Source of the DNA: Myxococcota bacterium
GTDB taxonomy: Bacteria > Myxococcota_A > Polyangia > HGW-17
Length of the DNA: 38,599 bases
Assembly: GCA_018821305.1 (NCBI GenBank)
Contig: JAHJMN010000145.1
Location: forward strand, 1-38,599
Direction of reading: 5' to 3'
Of this stretch, positions 24,513-33,195 are shown one piece after another. The position numbers and the translations under genes were made by a program. Within the stretch, counting starts at the first letter, position 1; each line of letters opens with the position of its first letter. The notes below the pieces were generated by a model, which saw nothing but the letters and a program-made list of their open reading frames with translations, was not told the origin of the DNA and ran no database searches.

Positions 24513-27008
24513 TTATTTTTCCGAGCCGTTTGTCTGGTTGATGAGGTTCTTTTCAACGTATTCGCAGGCGGTTGAGTCGCGCATACCGCATGCTGTTATT
24601 GTGGCAAACGGAAAAATGTCTTCTGCTCCTTTCAGCCCTTTCAGTTTTTTATCAAGGTGTCTTTGGACCAGACTTAAGCAACTGGGCCCACTTCCGCCAC
24701 TGCATGCTTTCCGGGCCAGAGAAATGTATTTTTCTTTGTCCTGTTTTACAACTTTCGCTTCCCAGTAAATTTCGCCGAGTTCGGTACAACTCAGGAAATG
24801 ATTTTTATCACATCCTTTTTCAAAAAGAGAAACTTGCTCTTTTGTAAAGTTACGGTCTTTTTTAGAACGATTGAGTTGCTGCCAGCATGTCTGATAAAGG
24901 TTATTTTCACAGGGTTTTGCCAGAATCGTTGCTGATTTCAGCCCTTCATACTTAAAACCATCTCCAATCCAGGAGTCGAGAAGTGAACATGCTGCATCAT
25001 CAGATTTCTGGCAAAGCAAGTCAGCGGCGGGGGCGACTTCACTGCGGATAGTTTTATCTAAAATGCCTTCGGCGACTTTGATGCCACGGATGAGTTCATG
25101 ACACATTCCGATGTTTCCTTTGAGACACTGATCCCGGAAAGAAATGAATAGTCCTTTGTCATAATCGGGAAAAACAGGGACGTAAAGGTTCTCAGGAGTA
25201 TCTGCATTGTTTTTAAGGAGCAACCTGATGTTTTCTGCGGCTTTCGGTTCCTCATCAATGAGGGACTGATAGAATTTTGTCATCGATGTGTTTCCAGCCA
25301 CAGGGCATAAATACTCCGCTAAAGTCAGCGGTCCGAGGGTTTTTATGATTTTTTTAATATTATTTTTGTAACTGTTGTTAAGGGGATTATCTCCAAGACT
25401 TATGGAACAGGAGTAAAAGGATAAAAGTTGAGCCATCTGTTCGTAACTGGAAGGAAGCTCATTCTTTTCGTTCTTTGCGGAAGTTCGATTGAAAAATTTA
25501 TAAATATGCTTTCCATATATTGCAGCGAGGGCCGTATTGAATTGAGCATCAATGTAGCCTGGAAGTTTTTCACCATATGGGCGGGCACGGAAGAAATCCT
25601 CAAAATGGCCTGTGTATCCAGCTAATGCAAGGACTTTGCTGAAACTGTGTTGGGGTGGAACAAATTCCAGATAGTCGTCTTTTATAATACTTTCAATGGT
25701 TTGAGGAGGGAAATCCGGCCAGTTGAAGGCAATAATGCTTCGAAGTTTGGATTTTGTGCGCATGCAACTTGTGCCGGATTTAAGAATTTTTTCTATAATT
25801 CCGGACTTCCGGAATTCCGGTGTGTTAAGTTCATTTAAAACCAGTTTGCATAAGCCGAAGGTTGATTCTTCCGGTTTCTCGAGATTACTGAGGGCTTTTC
25901 TATCGTGGAAGTGGCAATTTTTAGCTATCAAAGCAAGCCATGATTTCTGCTGTTCAAAAGGAAATGTTTTGATCTTTTTAATTACTGCATCGTTTTCCGT
26001 TGTGTCTTTCTTTGCGAATTTTAAGAGGTTCTCATTGATGATAGAAAAGTCTACATTATTAAAATCCGGGGAAAATTCCCGGTAAAATTGTAAACGGCGC
26101 CGGGCATCATCACGTTTTTCGGCAATGCCCTTCTCTTTGTAAAGCATGAAGAGACCATTCCATCCATAGGGGCACCGGGGGTGCTTTGCCAGCCATTTTT
26201 CTGTCTTTGTCTTTAAACCATCCCAGTCTTTTTCGGCCATGGATCTTGACGCATCATAAACATAGCTTTTAGGAACATCGGGGTAATTCATGTAGAGAAC
26301 TTTACCTACTTCAAGAATAAGATCTGGATGTTGCAGGGATATTGCACCACTGTACACCAGTTCAAGGATTTCGCGATCGGAAGAAAAAGATTTTAAAACA
26401 TATTTTAAAATTCTTGCGAATTTCCGTTTGAGAGCGGCCATTTGCCCCGGGCTCATAACATTAAAAACACCTTTTCCGTAACTGCCAAGATTTAAAACAG
26501 CTTTTCCTTCATATTCAAACATTTCGATAGTAGTTTGAATACGCTTTTTCCATGCCTGACGATTCTGGGGCTGAGTACAAATTGTCTGATCATAGAGTCT
26601 TAATGCAACATTCCAGAAATGATCCCGTACGACCATGTCCCCCATATTAATCCAGTTTCCGTTCGAATCATTAATGAATCCGGCTATGAGTTTTTCCAGT
26701 TCCCTTGCTTGAATAGAATAGAGATTATCCTCCGTAGCATTGGGGTTTTTCTTTGCTCTATCCGTTGAAATGTTTTTCATCACACGATAAACAATTACAT
26801 CGAGACCAATTTCCCAGTCTTTTCTTTCCCGGTGTTCGGATAAATGACGTATCTTGCAGTACAGCATATGGGGACTGGAGGATATACTTTCCCCGGATTC
26901 AAGATCTTTATCAGCGGTAGTCTTGCTGCCGGTGTAATTACCCTGATTAACGCATGAAATTAAGAAAATGATGGATATTAAAGTATAAATTTTAATCGAT
27001 GTTTTCAC
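24513..27008 (-). CDS. Large lipoprotein with C-terminal Sel1/Hcp-like Cys-paired repeats
   Basis: The product has 831 residues from a GTG start at 27006-27008. GGAGGAG lies 4 nt before this GTG, and it gives a clean lipoprotein signal (ending IFLISC, Cys19). The ATG seven codons earlier would place the ribosome site inside the gene. The middle looks like a helical TPR-type solenoid (WLAKHPRCPYGWNGLFMLYK and similar). The last ~220 residues carry regularly spaced Cys pairs typical of Sel1/Helicobacter Hcp repeats: CLKGNIGMC, LLCQKSDDAAC, PCENNLYQTC, CDKNHFLSC, ACSGGSGPSC and ACGMRDSTAC. Each pair probably forms a disulfide within a helical hairpin in the periplasm. The partner is unknown. It is divergent from creD across a palindromic element. 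Confidence 0.85.
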   Translation of the reverse strand: MKTSIKIYTLISIIFLISCVNQGNYTGSKTTADKDLESGESISSSPHMLYCKIRHLSEHRERKDWEIGLDVIVYRVMKNISTDRAKKNPNATEDNLYSIQARELEKLIAGFINDSNGNWINMGDMVVRDHFWNVALRLYDQTICTQPQNRQAWKKRIQTTIEMFEYEGKAVLNLGSYGKGVFNVMSPGQMAALKRKFARILKYVLKSFSSDREILELVYSGAISLQHPDLILEVGKVLYMNYPDVPKSYVYDASRSMAEKDWDGLKTKTEKWLAKHPRCPYGWNGLFMLYKEKGIAEKRDDARRRLQFYREFSPDFNNVDFSIINENLLKFAKKDTTENDAVIKKIKTFPFEQQKSWLALIAKNCHFHDRKALSNLEKPEESTFGLCKLVLNELNTPEFRKSGIIEKILKSGTSCMRTKSKLRSIIAFNWPDFPPQTIESIIKDDYLEFVPPQHSFSKVLALAGYTGHFEDFFRARPYGEKLPGYIDAQFNTALAAIYGKHIYKFFNRTSAKNEKNELPSSYEQMAQLLSFYSCSISLGDNPLNNSYKNNIKKIIKTLGPLTLAEYLCPVAGNTSMTKFYQSLIDEEPKAAENIRLLLKNNADTPENLYVPVFPDYDKGLFISFRDQCLKGNIGMCHELIRGIKVAEGILDKTIRSEVAPAADLLCQKSDDAACSLLDSWIGDGFKYEGLKSATILAKPCENNLYQTCWQQLNRSKKDRNFTKEQVSLFEKGCDKNHFLSCTELGEIYWEAKVVKQDKEKYISLARKACSGGSGPSCLSLVQRHLDKKLKGLKGAEDIFPFATITACGMRDSTACEYVEKNLINQTNGSEK

Positions 27009-27110
27009 GGTCTCCTCCTCGCAGGACACTATTGTATTTTATTTACAGCGAAGTTCAAATAATTTAAACTGATTTTTATTAGTCTATGAATTTTTTTTGA
27101 GTAATACGTA

Positions 27111-27264
27111 TTTAGTTACTGTCCGGAAATACCGAAAATCAAATTTTTCGCCGATTTTTGGCTCAGGACAGTAACCGCAAGGTGTTGAATTTATTACTAG
27201 TGGCCTGTTAGGATTTTTAATAAAATCCTTCGCAAAGCGAATTACAGGACACGAACTAGTTACT
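27111..27264 (-). repeat. Family 2 palindromic element, copy 2
   Basis: About 154 bp from TTTAGTTACTGTCCGG to ACACGAACTAGTTACTG. It matches the reverse complement of 421-586, including TCAGGACAGTAACCGCAAG, the AGGATTTT/AAAATCCT hairpin and the TTCGCAAAGCGAA hairpin. Its right end lies about 14 bp before the creD ATG and directly abuts that gene's ribosome site. It fills the creD-lipoprotein divergent gap. Confidence 0.85.
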
Positions 27265-27278
27265 GCCCTGGAGGTCAT

Positions 27279-28730
27279 ATGGACAATAAAGAAAATGAAA
27301 ATCTAGTAGACACTGAGCTGAATACTGAACTGAATCAGGAGGAGGTTCCCCCACCGCCTGAGCAAAATTACAAACAGCCTGATGATGAATTTCCCGAACA
27401 AATACAGTACCATACCAGACAAACAAATGAAACGCGCAAGACCGATATCAGTTCTTCCCTGACTATAAAAATTTTCATAATTGGTACTCTGGCCTGTGTG
27501 CTTTTCATTCCGGCCATGATAGCTGAATCATACATATCTGAGCGGAAAAGTCGCCGGGATAAAGTCGTAAAGGAAATAAGTGAAAAATGGGGCAGCAGCC
27601 AGATCCTCAAAGGACCCGTAATAATTCTTCCGTTCAAACTGACACCGGAGAGTGGGAGCAGCATTTCACAATTCGTTATCCTTCCTGAGAAACTGGACAT
27701 TGGTGGCAATCTGGAAACCGTAGTCCGATACCGAAGTCTGTTTCAGGCGGTGCTCTACAATGCAAAAATCAATATGGAAGGTAATTTTATAATTCCTGAC
27801 CTCAAAGAACTTGGAATAGATGAAAAGCTGGTGATGTGGGATAAAGCGTTTATTTCTATAGGTATATCCGACTTGCGCGGGATACGCGAAAGCGTTGTTT
27901 TCAATATTGATTCCGTACAGATAAAAGCTAATCCCGGGATAAGTTTCAATGGTATAGAAGGAAGGGGAATCAGCGGCCAGTTGAATCCACTGCAAGCCGG
28001 ACAGACCGTGAATTTTTCCTTCGACCTTGATCTTAACGGGAGTGAAGAACTTCAATTTACTCCCGTAGGCAGAACAACCGTTTTAAAACTTGCTTCAGCC
28101 TGGCCTTCACCAAGTTTTAACGGTGAGTTTCTTCCTGTATCAAGGAAAATTACAGATAAAGGATTCAATGCACAATGGAAAGTACTTCATTTAAACCGTG
28201 ATTTTCCGCAGTTCTGGCGTAAGGGTGATCATAACTTTAAGAATTCCGCATTCGGCTTAAAACTGAAATTAACAGCGGATATTTATCAGAAGAATATGAG
28301 GATCACAAAGTACGCAATAATATTTTTATTTTTTACATTTGCGGCATTTTTCTTTGCTGAGATTTTCCATCGCAGGCGTTTTCATCCCATTCAGTATTTC
28401 CTTGTGGGTACTGCAATTGTGATATTCTACAGCCTTCTTTTGTCATTCTCGGAACACATTACATTCAATATTGCCTATATAATTTCCGCAGGCATAATAA
28501 CCATTGTAATATCAGTCTATTCTGCTCTTATTACTCAGTCTTTGAAATTTCCGATAACCATAGGAAGCATATTGCTGACTCTGTACTCCTATCTGTTTGT
28601 CATTCTGCAGATGTCTGACTATGCTCTTTTAACCGGTAGTATTGGAATACTTATGGTTTTAACCCTTGTAATGTTTATGACTCGCCATATTGACTGGTAT
28701 AATCTCGAAAAAGTAACACCAAAAAAATAA
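27279..28730 (+). CDS. creD: CreD-family inner-membrane protein
   Basis: The product has 483 residues. It opens with a ~60-residue acidic, Pro-rich cytoplasmic tail (EEVPPPPEQN). A first membrane segment (IKIFIIGTLACVLFIPAMIA) runs into the CreD hallmark ERKSRRDKVVKEISEKWGSSQILKGPVIILPF. A large beta-rich periplasmic domain follows, then about five or six membrane segments from residue ~345 to the end. CreD (PF06123) in E. coli and Stenotrophomonas affects envelope integrity and beta-lactam response and is controlled by CreBC. No creB or creC is present here. GGAGG lies 5-6 nt before the ATG. The promoter must lie in or beyond a repeat element. Family assignment is firm; function in this organism is not. 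Confidence 0.9.
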   Translation: MDNKENENLVDTELNTELNQEEVPPPPEQNYKQPDDEFPEQIQYHTRQTNETRKTDISSSLTIKIFIIGTLACVLFIPAMIAESYISERKSRRDKVVKEISEKWGSSQILKGPVIILPFKLTPESGSSISQFVILPEKLDIGGNLETVVRYRSLFQAVLYNAKINMEGNFIIPDLKELGIDEKLVMWDKAFISIGISDLRGIRESVVFNIDSVQIKANPGISFNGIEGRGISGQLNPLQAGQTVNFSFDLDLNGSEELQFTPVGRTTVLKLASAWPSPSFNGEFLPVSRKITDKGFNAQWKVLHLNRDFPQFWRKGDHNFKNSAFGLKLKLTADIYQKNMRITKYAIIFLFFTFAAFFFAEIFHRRRFHPIQYFLVGTAIVIFYSLLLSFSEHITFNIAYIISAGIITIVISVYSALITQSLKFPITIGSILLTLYSYLFVILQMSDYALLTGSIGILMVLTLVMFMTRHIDWYNLEKVTPKK

Positions 28731-28737
28731 CCAGATT

Positions 28738-29184
28738 TCAGTTTTCTTTGTCGGTGGGGGCGTTGCGCTGTTTGTGCATTTCCATGTACTCACGCACGAG
28801 GTGTTTTACGAGGTATTCAAAGGACCATTTTTCGCTTATGGGAGTCAGAACCGCAAACAAAGGTGCGGGTAAATTAGAAGAACGGTAGTTTTTCATGAAT
28901 GCATGAAGCTCAGATTCAAGGAGGCCGCTCATGATTACCACGGGAGGATATTCAAGGTCCGTCTCCAAATCCCATTCGTTAGGTTTTTCAACAAGTTCCT
29001 CAAGCTTTATTTTTATGCTTTCGGGACCCACAAAAACTACCTTTGCCGGATCAATGCCTGCATTTTCCTGAAGATTCAGAAAATAGTTCCGTTGTTCCCG
29101 AGTAAACCCCGTCACCATGAGACATCTCGGACCATGCATTTTTTCTTCTGAAGTACCAAGTTTTTCAAATTCACCAGTAGTCAT
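28738..29184 (-). CDS. DUF3783-type protein
   Basis: The product has 148 residues and is soluble. It pairs a Rossmann-like N-terminal half (CLMVTGFTREQRNYFLNLQ, then KVVFVGPESI) with the DUF3783-like tail VVIMSGLLESELHAFMKNYR...LFAVLTPISEKWSFEYLVKHLV. The DUF3783 role is unknown. AAGGA precedes the ATG by 6 nt. Its stop lies only 7 bp from the convergent creD stop. It is 50 bp downstream of the 806-residue lipoprotein gene on the same strand, so co-transcription is likely. Confidence 0.72.
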   Translation of the reverse strand: MTTGEFEKLGTSEEKMHGPRCLMVTGFTREQRNYFLNLQENAGIDPAKVVFVGPESIKIKLEELVEKPNEWDLETDLEYPPVVIMSGLLESELHAFMKNYRSSNLPAPLFAVLTPISEKWSFEYLVKHLVREYMEMHKQRNAPTDKEN

Positions 29185-29234
29185 ATTATTCCTTCCAGAG
29201 GTTCTATTGGTTCAATCTTCGGTATTAACTTCTG

Positions 29235-31655
29235 TTAAAACGGGAGGGGGATTTTCCCGGATAATATGGGTCCGGCATAATCAGAAATCTTTACACGGCC
29301 AAGGAGGGGAACCTTTGTGTAAACTTCTGAAAGCACCCACATTCCGGAATCTTCATCCCGTCCATTTTTCTGCCAGGCGAAAGTGACATCGGCATAACGA
29401 TTACCTTTTGCGACCCAGAATTGAGCATAAATATACTTTGAACGCCAGTGAAATGCCTGATCCAGAAGTCTCAAATCACCGCCGGCGCCATTCTTACGAT
29501 TTTTCGATTTATCCTCTGATGCGGCACCATCCATGACCATGTCCACAACCATTTTTGGTGTCAGCGCGGGAACCTGCACTTTGAATTTCTGAAGCATGCG
29601 GGCAAAATCAGCATTTGTCATCTTACCTAGTACTTTTCGGGCGAATTGTGGAGCCATAAACGCCTGAAGTGACTTGACATCCTTTCTTAAAACGGAGAAA
29701 TACATGTTCACACCCAGAGGGAGCATCTCAATCATCTGAAACATATCCCGATTGCGGAAGGCCTTTTTACGTTTGAGCATTTCGTAAATTTCCGGGGGAT
29801 AAGACATACCCAGCGTTCCATCCTTTCGCTGTCGGAAATATACCGTGGCACCAGCGGTTTTAAGGATGTAAAAACCATCTTTTACTTTTAGACTCATGGC
29901 ATCTTCTTTGGATGCAGACGGTTTTTCATTGTAACTCATGGAAATACCAGACGTACTGAGGCGCTTTTTAAACTCGGTAACTACTCCCCGTCCAAGGGCA
30001 GAAATGTGTTTGCCCTGAAGTCTGAACAATTCTTTTAAGCCATGCTCCATGCGTTTTCCAAGGAGATCATCAAAGGACGACGTAAGGTATGCAGCATCCA
30101 TGGTGTAGAGGCCTTCGGAGAATCTTAACAGGGAAGGTAAAAGCAGACTAAGGCGCAGAATATCTTCCTGATCTATTAAAACTGTATCAATTTTCCATTT
30201 TCCACGGACTCTTCTCAGGTGAATCTTGAAAAGTTGATTTTTAAGTTTGAATGCAACATCGAAGACATCACTGGTCTTTTTGATATTCTCAAGGGTGAAT
30301 GCCTGCGTACCATCGGGTTTTACCGTGGGGGATTTCCCGGGTGATCGGTTTTTGATAATTGAAACGAAAAGCTCTTCCAGTTGATCCAGGGGAAAATTTA
30401 TTTTGAGTGGAATGCTCTTTAAAAGAGGACTTGACCATCGATCCGTCAGGAGATTTGCCGAATTCCGGAGAAATTCGCTTCGACCTTCCGGGGTTGCCAG
30501 ATCCGTTTTGCGGAAATCAGACGCAGTGCTCAGGAAATCCAGGATTTCCTTTGAATTGAGGTAGATACCCTTGAAATTGACACTGAAACTATCGATTGTA
30601 CCATTATTTTTAAGGGCAGCTTTCAGGGCAAAGTCCTTAATACCGATGTTAAACGAAAGTAATTGGGGGGTAATGTCCCACTTCAAATGAGACAAAATTG
30701 CGGGATCGAATGAACCAGCTTTTTGGGGAATGTAATCCGCCGAAGGCTGTTTTCCTGATTTCTTCAGGCGGCGTGCAAAACGCAAAACCATATCACCGTA
30801 ATCTTTAACTTCCGGCCACATTTCCATAAAAGACTGCACCGATTTCTCCAGATTAGATGATTTTACTGAAGAAATCAGGTGTCCGATGCGCTGGAAAAAC
30901 GGGAGAATCTGTGTAAGAACCAGTTTCTGCCTGCCCTTAATATCGAGTTGAATATCGAGAAGTTTCCACTGATCTTCATCCCTTGACAGACGACAGGTGG
31001 CAGTGAAAAACCCTGAAGAAACAGTGATTGTCCCGCCTTTTTTATCCGTCGCAATATTGAATCCTGATAGTTTAAAAGGCATTTTGATGGGTTTTGACAG
31101 TTTATTACTGTGTGATTTTTCGTCAAAACCATCAAAAAAAGCAGCTAATACCGGTAATTCTGAAGCGAGAGTCTTTCCCGTGTGAGCCTCATTCACTTTG
31201 CCGTGCTTCAGATCCCACCAGACCATTTTAAATGCTATGAAAATTCCAAGAGCATCACGGTAGGAAATCCGCATTTTCGGTGCTTTGATTATCAGGTCGT
31301 CCACTTTCCAGTCCCCGTCAATTTTCACCAGCATGAATTTCATGCGGCTTTTCCCAGCTTTAACCGTGAGGACACCGCGATTTCCTTTTGTTTTAAAACT
31401 GTCATATCCCTGTTTGGGAGCTTTCCCCTTCCCCTTCCCCGTATTACCGAAGTTGTTGATCATTTTCACTTCCGCAGGAGTGAGGTAATTGAAAAGTTTT
31501 GCAAACTCCGGAGTGGAATTAGCCTGTATCTTCGAGATATCCCCCTTCATCATCGCTGGACCGTAGTCATTTTTAAGCATCGAAGTGACGGAGATTAGGG
31601 TACATCCACTGTAAAATATTGATATGAAGGAAATTATTAAAAATCGTGCAAACAT
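29235..31655 (-). CDS. Large lipoprotein with repeated NTF2/SnoaL-like modules
   Basis: The product has 806 residues. The start at 31653-31655 gives a lipoprotein signal (MFARFLIISFISIFYSGC, Cys18) behind a GGCGGAT-like site. A 24-residue upstream extension is unsupported. The sequence repeats a module. The N-terminal unit (about residues 28-140) has DISKIQANSTPEFAKLFNYL and VKIDGDWKVDDLII. Later units end with EDQWKLLDIQLDI and RVRGKWKIDTVLI. The C-terminal unit has DVKSLQAFMAPQFARKVL. 'Short helix, APxFA, then a W-K-hydrophobic-D strand' fits NTF2/SnoaL-like or Mce-like lipocalin folds, but I cannot assign a known family. It might bind lipids or small ligands in the periplasm; this is inference. 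It is downstream of ilvE and upstream of the DUF3783 gene. Confidence 0.8.
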   Translation of the reverse strand: MFARFLIISFISIFYSGCTLISVTSMLKNDYGPAMMKGDISKIQANSTPEFAKLFNYLTPAEVKMINNFGNTGKGKGKAPKQGYDSFKTKGNRGVLTVKAGKSRMKFMLVKIDGDWKVDDLIIKAPKMRISYRDALGIFIAFKMVWWDLKHGKVNEAHTGKTLASELPVLAAFFDGFDEKSHSNKLSKPIKMPFKLSGFNIATDKKGGTITVSSGFFTATCRLSRDEDQWKLLDIQLDIKGRQKLVLTQILPFFQRIGHLISSVKSSNLEKSVQSFMEMWPEVKDYGDMVLRFARRLKKSGKQPSADYIPQKAGSFDPAILSHLKWDITPQLLSFNIGIKDFALKAALKNNGTIDSFSVNFKGIYLNSKEILDFLSTASDFRKTDLATPEGRSEFLRNSANLLTDRWSSPLLKSIPLKINFPLDQLEELFVSIIKNRSPGKSPTVKPDGTQAFTLENIKKTSDVFDVAFKLKNQLFKIHLRRVRGKWKIDTVLIDQEDILRLSLLLPSLLRFSEGLYTMDAAYLTSSFDDLLGKRMEHGLKELFRLQGKHISALGRGVVTEFKKRLSTSGISMSYNEKPSASKEDAMSLKVKDGFYILKTAGATVYFRQRKDGTLGMSYPPEIYEMLKRKKAFRNRDMFQMIEMLPLGVNMYFSVLRKDVKSLQAFMAPQFARKVLGKMTNADFARMLQKFKVQVPALTPKMVVDMVMDGAASEDKSKNRKNGAGGDLRLLDQAFHWRSKYIYAQFWVAKGNRYADVTFAWQKNGRDEDSGMWVLSEVYTKVPLLGRVKISDYAGPILSGKIPLPF

Positions 31656-31764
31656 TATTATCCGCCTGTACCAGCTTGAACTTTGAGTTTCATGAAGACC
31701 GCTAATTTCAATCCGCTCTATTCTCATAACTTATTGACTCTATATTGCTTTTTTAGAATATATT

Positions 31765-31888
31765 TTAATATCTTCTAAATTCCACATCTGCATTGAGTTC
31801 GGGAATCTTCAAACCTTTAAAACCGAAAGCAGTAATAAAGTTATCTTCAGAAGAGAGGATTGCAAGAAATAAATTCAGTTTGGAGCTC
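31765..31888 (-). pseudogene. Possible coding remnant after ilvE
   Basis: Directly after the ilvE stop, in a different minus-strand frame, the sequence reads like a genuine C terminus (SSEDNFITAFGFKGLKIPEL and NADVEFRR-Y) to a TAA at 31765. The frame is open only because it overlaps the ilvE end. No start codon with a ribosome site is seen, so it may be the tail of a decayed or rearranged gene. Confidence 0.25.
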
Positions 31889-32956
31889 TCACACTTCCAA
31901 AACCCAGTCAAAAGGATCAACTTCGGTTCCATATTGAATTCCCAGAAGTTTGTTGTAAATCTTCTCGGATACTCCACCAACGCCATCGTTACCGACAATA
32001 TATTCCTCACCCTTGAAAACAATACGGTTTACGGGGCTTATGATGGCGGCAGTTCCGCTACCAAAGACTTCTGTAACGGTTCCGCTCTGGATTCCACCAA
32101 TCAGTTCATCGATAGTAAAACGCTTTTCCTCAACGGGAATTTCCATGTGGCGGGAAATCTGGATTACGCTGTCTCTTGTGATACCTGCAAGAATTGTCCC
32201 CGTGAGGGGCGACGTAACGAGTTTTCCATCCATGACGGCAAAAATATTCATGGTGCCAACTTCTTCCACATATTTGCGTTCCAGTGCATCAAGCCACATG
32301 ACCTGCTGACAACCGGCGGCCCGGGCCTGAACCTGAGCTGACAGGGAAGCAGCGTAATTTCCAGCGGTTTTTGCACTACCGGTACCCCCCGGTGCGGCGC
32401 GAACGTAATCCGTAGAAACGAAAATCTTAACGGCCTTAAGTTGACCTTCCTGCTCGGGAAAGAACGATGCTACGGGGCATGCAATCATGAAAAACAGATA
32501 TTCTTCCGATGGCCTGACGCCTAAAACTGCTTCCGTGGAAATCATGGTTGGTCTGATGTAGAGGCTGTATCCCTTTCTATCGGGAACCCACTTTCGTTCA
32601 ATATCCACAAATGTTTTCAGTACTTCATTGAGAAAATCCGCATCCATGGGAGGCATCACCATACGTTTCGCACTGACATTCATGCGCCGGAAGTTATCAA
32701 TAGATCGGAACAACTGAATCCTGCCTGCGGCATTCCTGAACACCTTCATTCCTTCAAAGATTTCCTGCCCGTAGTGAAAACACATGGCGGCGGGATCAAG
32801 TTCAAGGGTACCGTGGGGGACAATGCGTGGATTTTTCCATTCGCCTTTCCATTCCATTAAAAACATATGATCCGTAAAATTCCGGCCGAATCCTAAAGTC
32901 GAATCGAAAGCCGGTATTTGTTTTAAATCTGTGCGTCTGGTAATCGAAAGCTGCAT
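31889..32956 (-). CDS. ilvE: Branched-chain amino acid aminotransferase (class IIa type)
   Basis: The product has 355 residues. It is a PLP fold-type IV enzyme catalysing the last step of Leu, Ile and Val synthesis or the first step of their breakdown, with 2-oxoglutarate. It belongs to the longer subgroup that resembles mitochondrial BCAT: FGRNFTDHMFLMEWKGEWKNP, HYGQEIFEGMKVFR, and SIYIRPTMISTEAVLGVRPS-type residues. The Schiff-base Lys196 lies in GSAKTAGNYAAS, and ALERKYVEEVGTMNIFAV and SPLTGTILAGITRDSV follow. AAGGAGG lies 11 nt before the ATG. The 233-bp gap to the lipoprotein gene downstream holds a possible coding remnant. No other ilv or leu gene is nearby. Confidence 0.95.
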   Translation of the reverse strand: MQLSITRRTDLKQIPAFDSTLGFGRNFTDHMFLMEWKGEWKNPRIVPHGTLELDPAAMCFHYGQEIFEGMKVFRNAAGRIQLFRSIDNFRRMNVSAKRMVMPPMDADFLNEVLKTFVDIERKWVPDRKGYSLYIRPTMISTEAVLGVRPSEEYLFFMIACPVASFFPEQEGQLKAVKIFVSTDYVRAAPGGTGSAKTAGNYAASLSAQVQARAAGCQQVMWLDALERKYVEEVGTMNIFAVMDGKLVTSPLTGTILAGITRDSVIQISRHMEIPVEEKRFTIDELIGGIQSGTVTEVFGSGTAAIISPVNRIVFKGEEYIVGNDGVGGVSEKIYNKLLGIQYGTEVDPFDWVLEV

Positions 32957-33150
32957 TTTATTGAGCCCTCCTTACGGTGACCATATTCACACTTCAATAT
33001 GCCTGTCAAGAAGTGGTTTATAAAATAATATTTGCTCGGTATATAAATAAATGATGAAAAAAGTTACCTTCAGGCTCCCGGATTTGTATAAAAAACTGGA
33101 AAAATATTTAAATGTTCAATAGAAATAGCTAATGTGTCTTTTCACATATC

Positions 33151-33176
33151 ACTGTCCTGAAATACAGGACACGAAT
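33151..33176 (+). repeat. Minimal palindrome built from the shared element terminus
   Basis: CTGTCCTGAAATACAGGACACG. Two facing copies of the CTGTCCTG / CAGGACACGAA terminus found in families 2 and 3 are joined without the interior. It lies 20 bp before the ATG of the TYSKS-repeat lipoprotein and could act as an operator or leader hairpin. Confidence 0.5.
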
Positions 33177-33195
33177 TACTTATATCAGGTGAATT

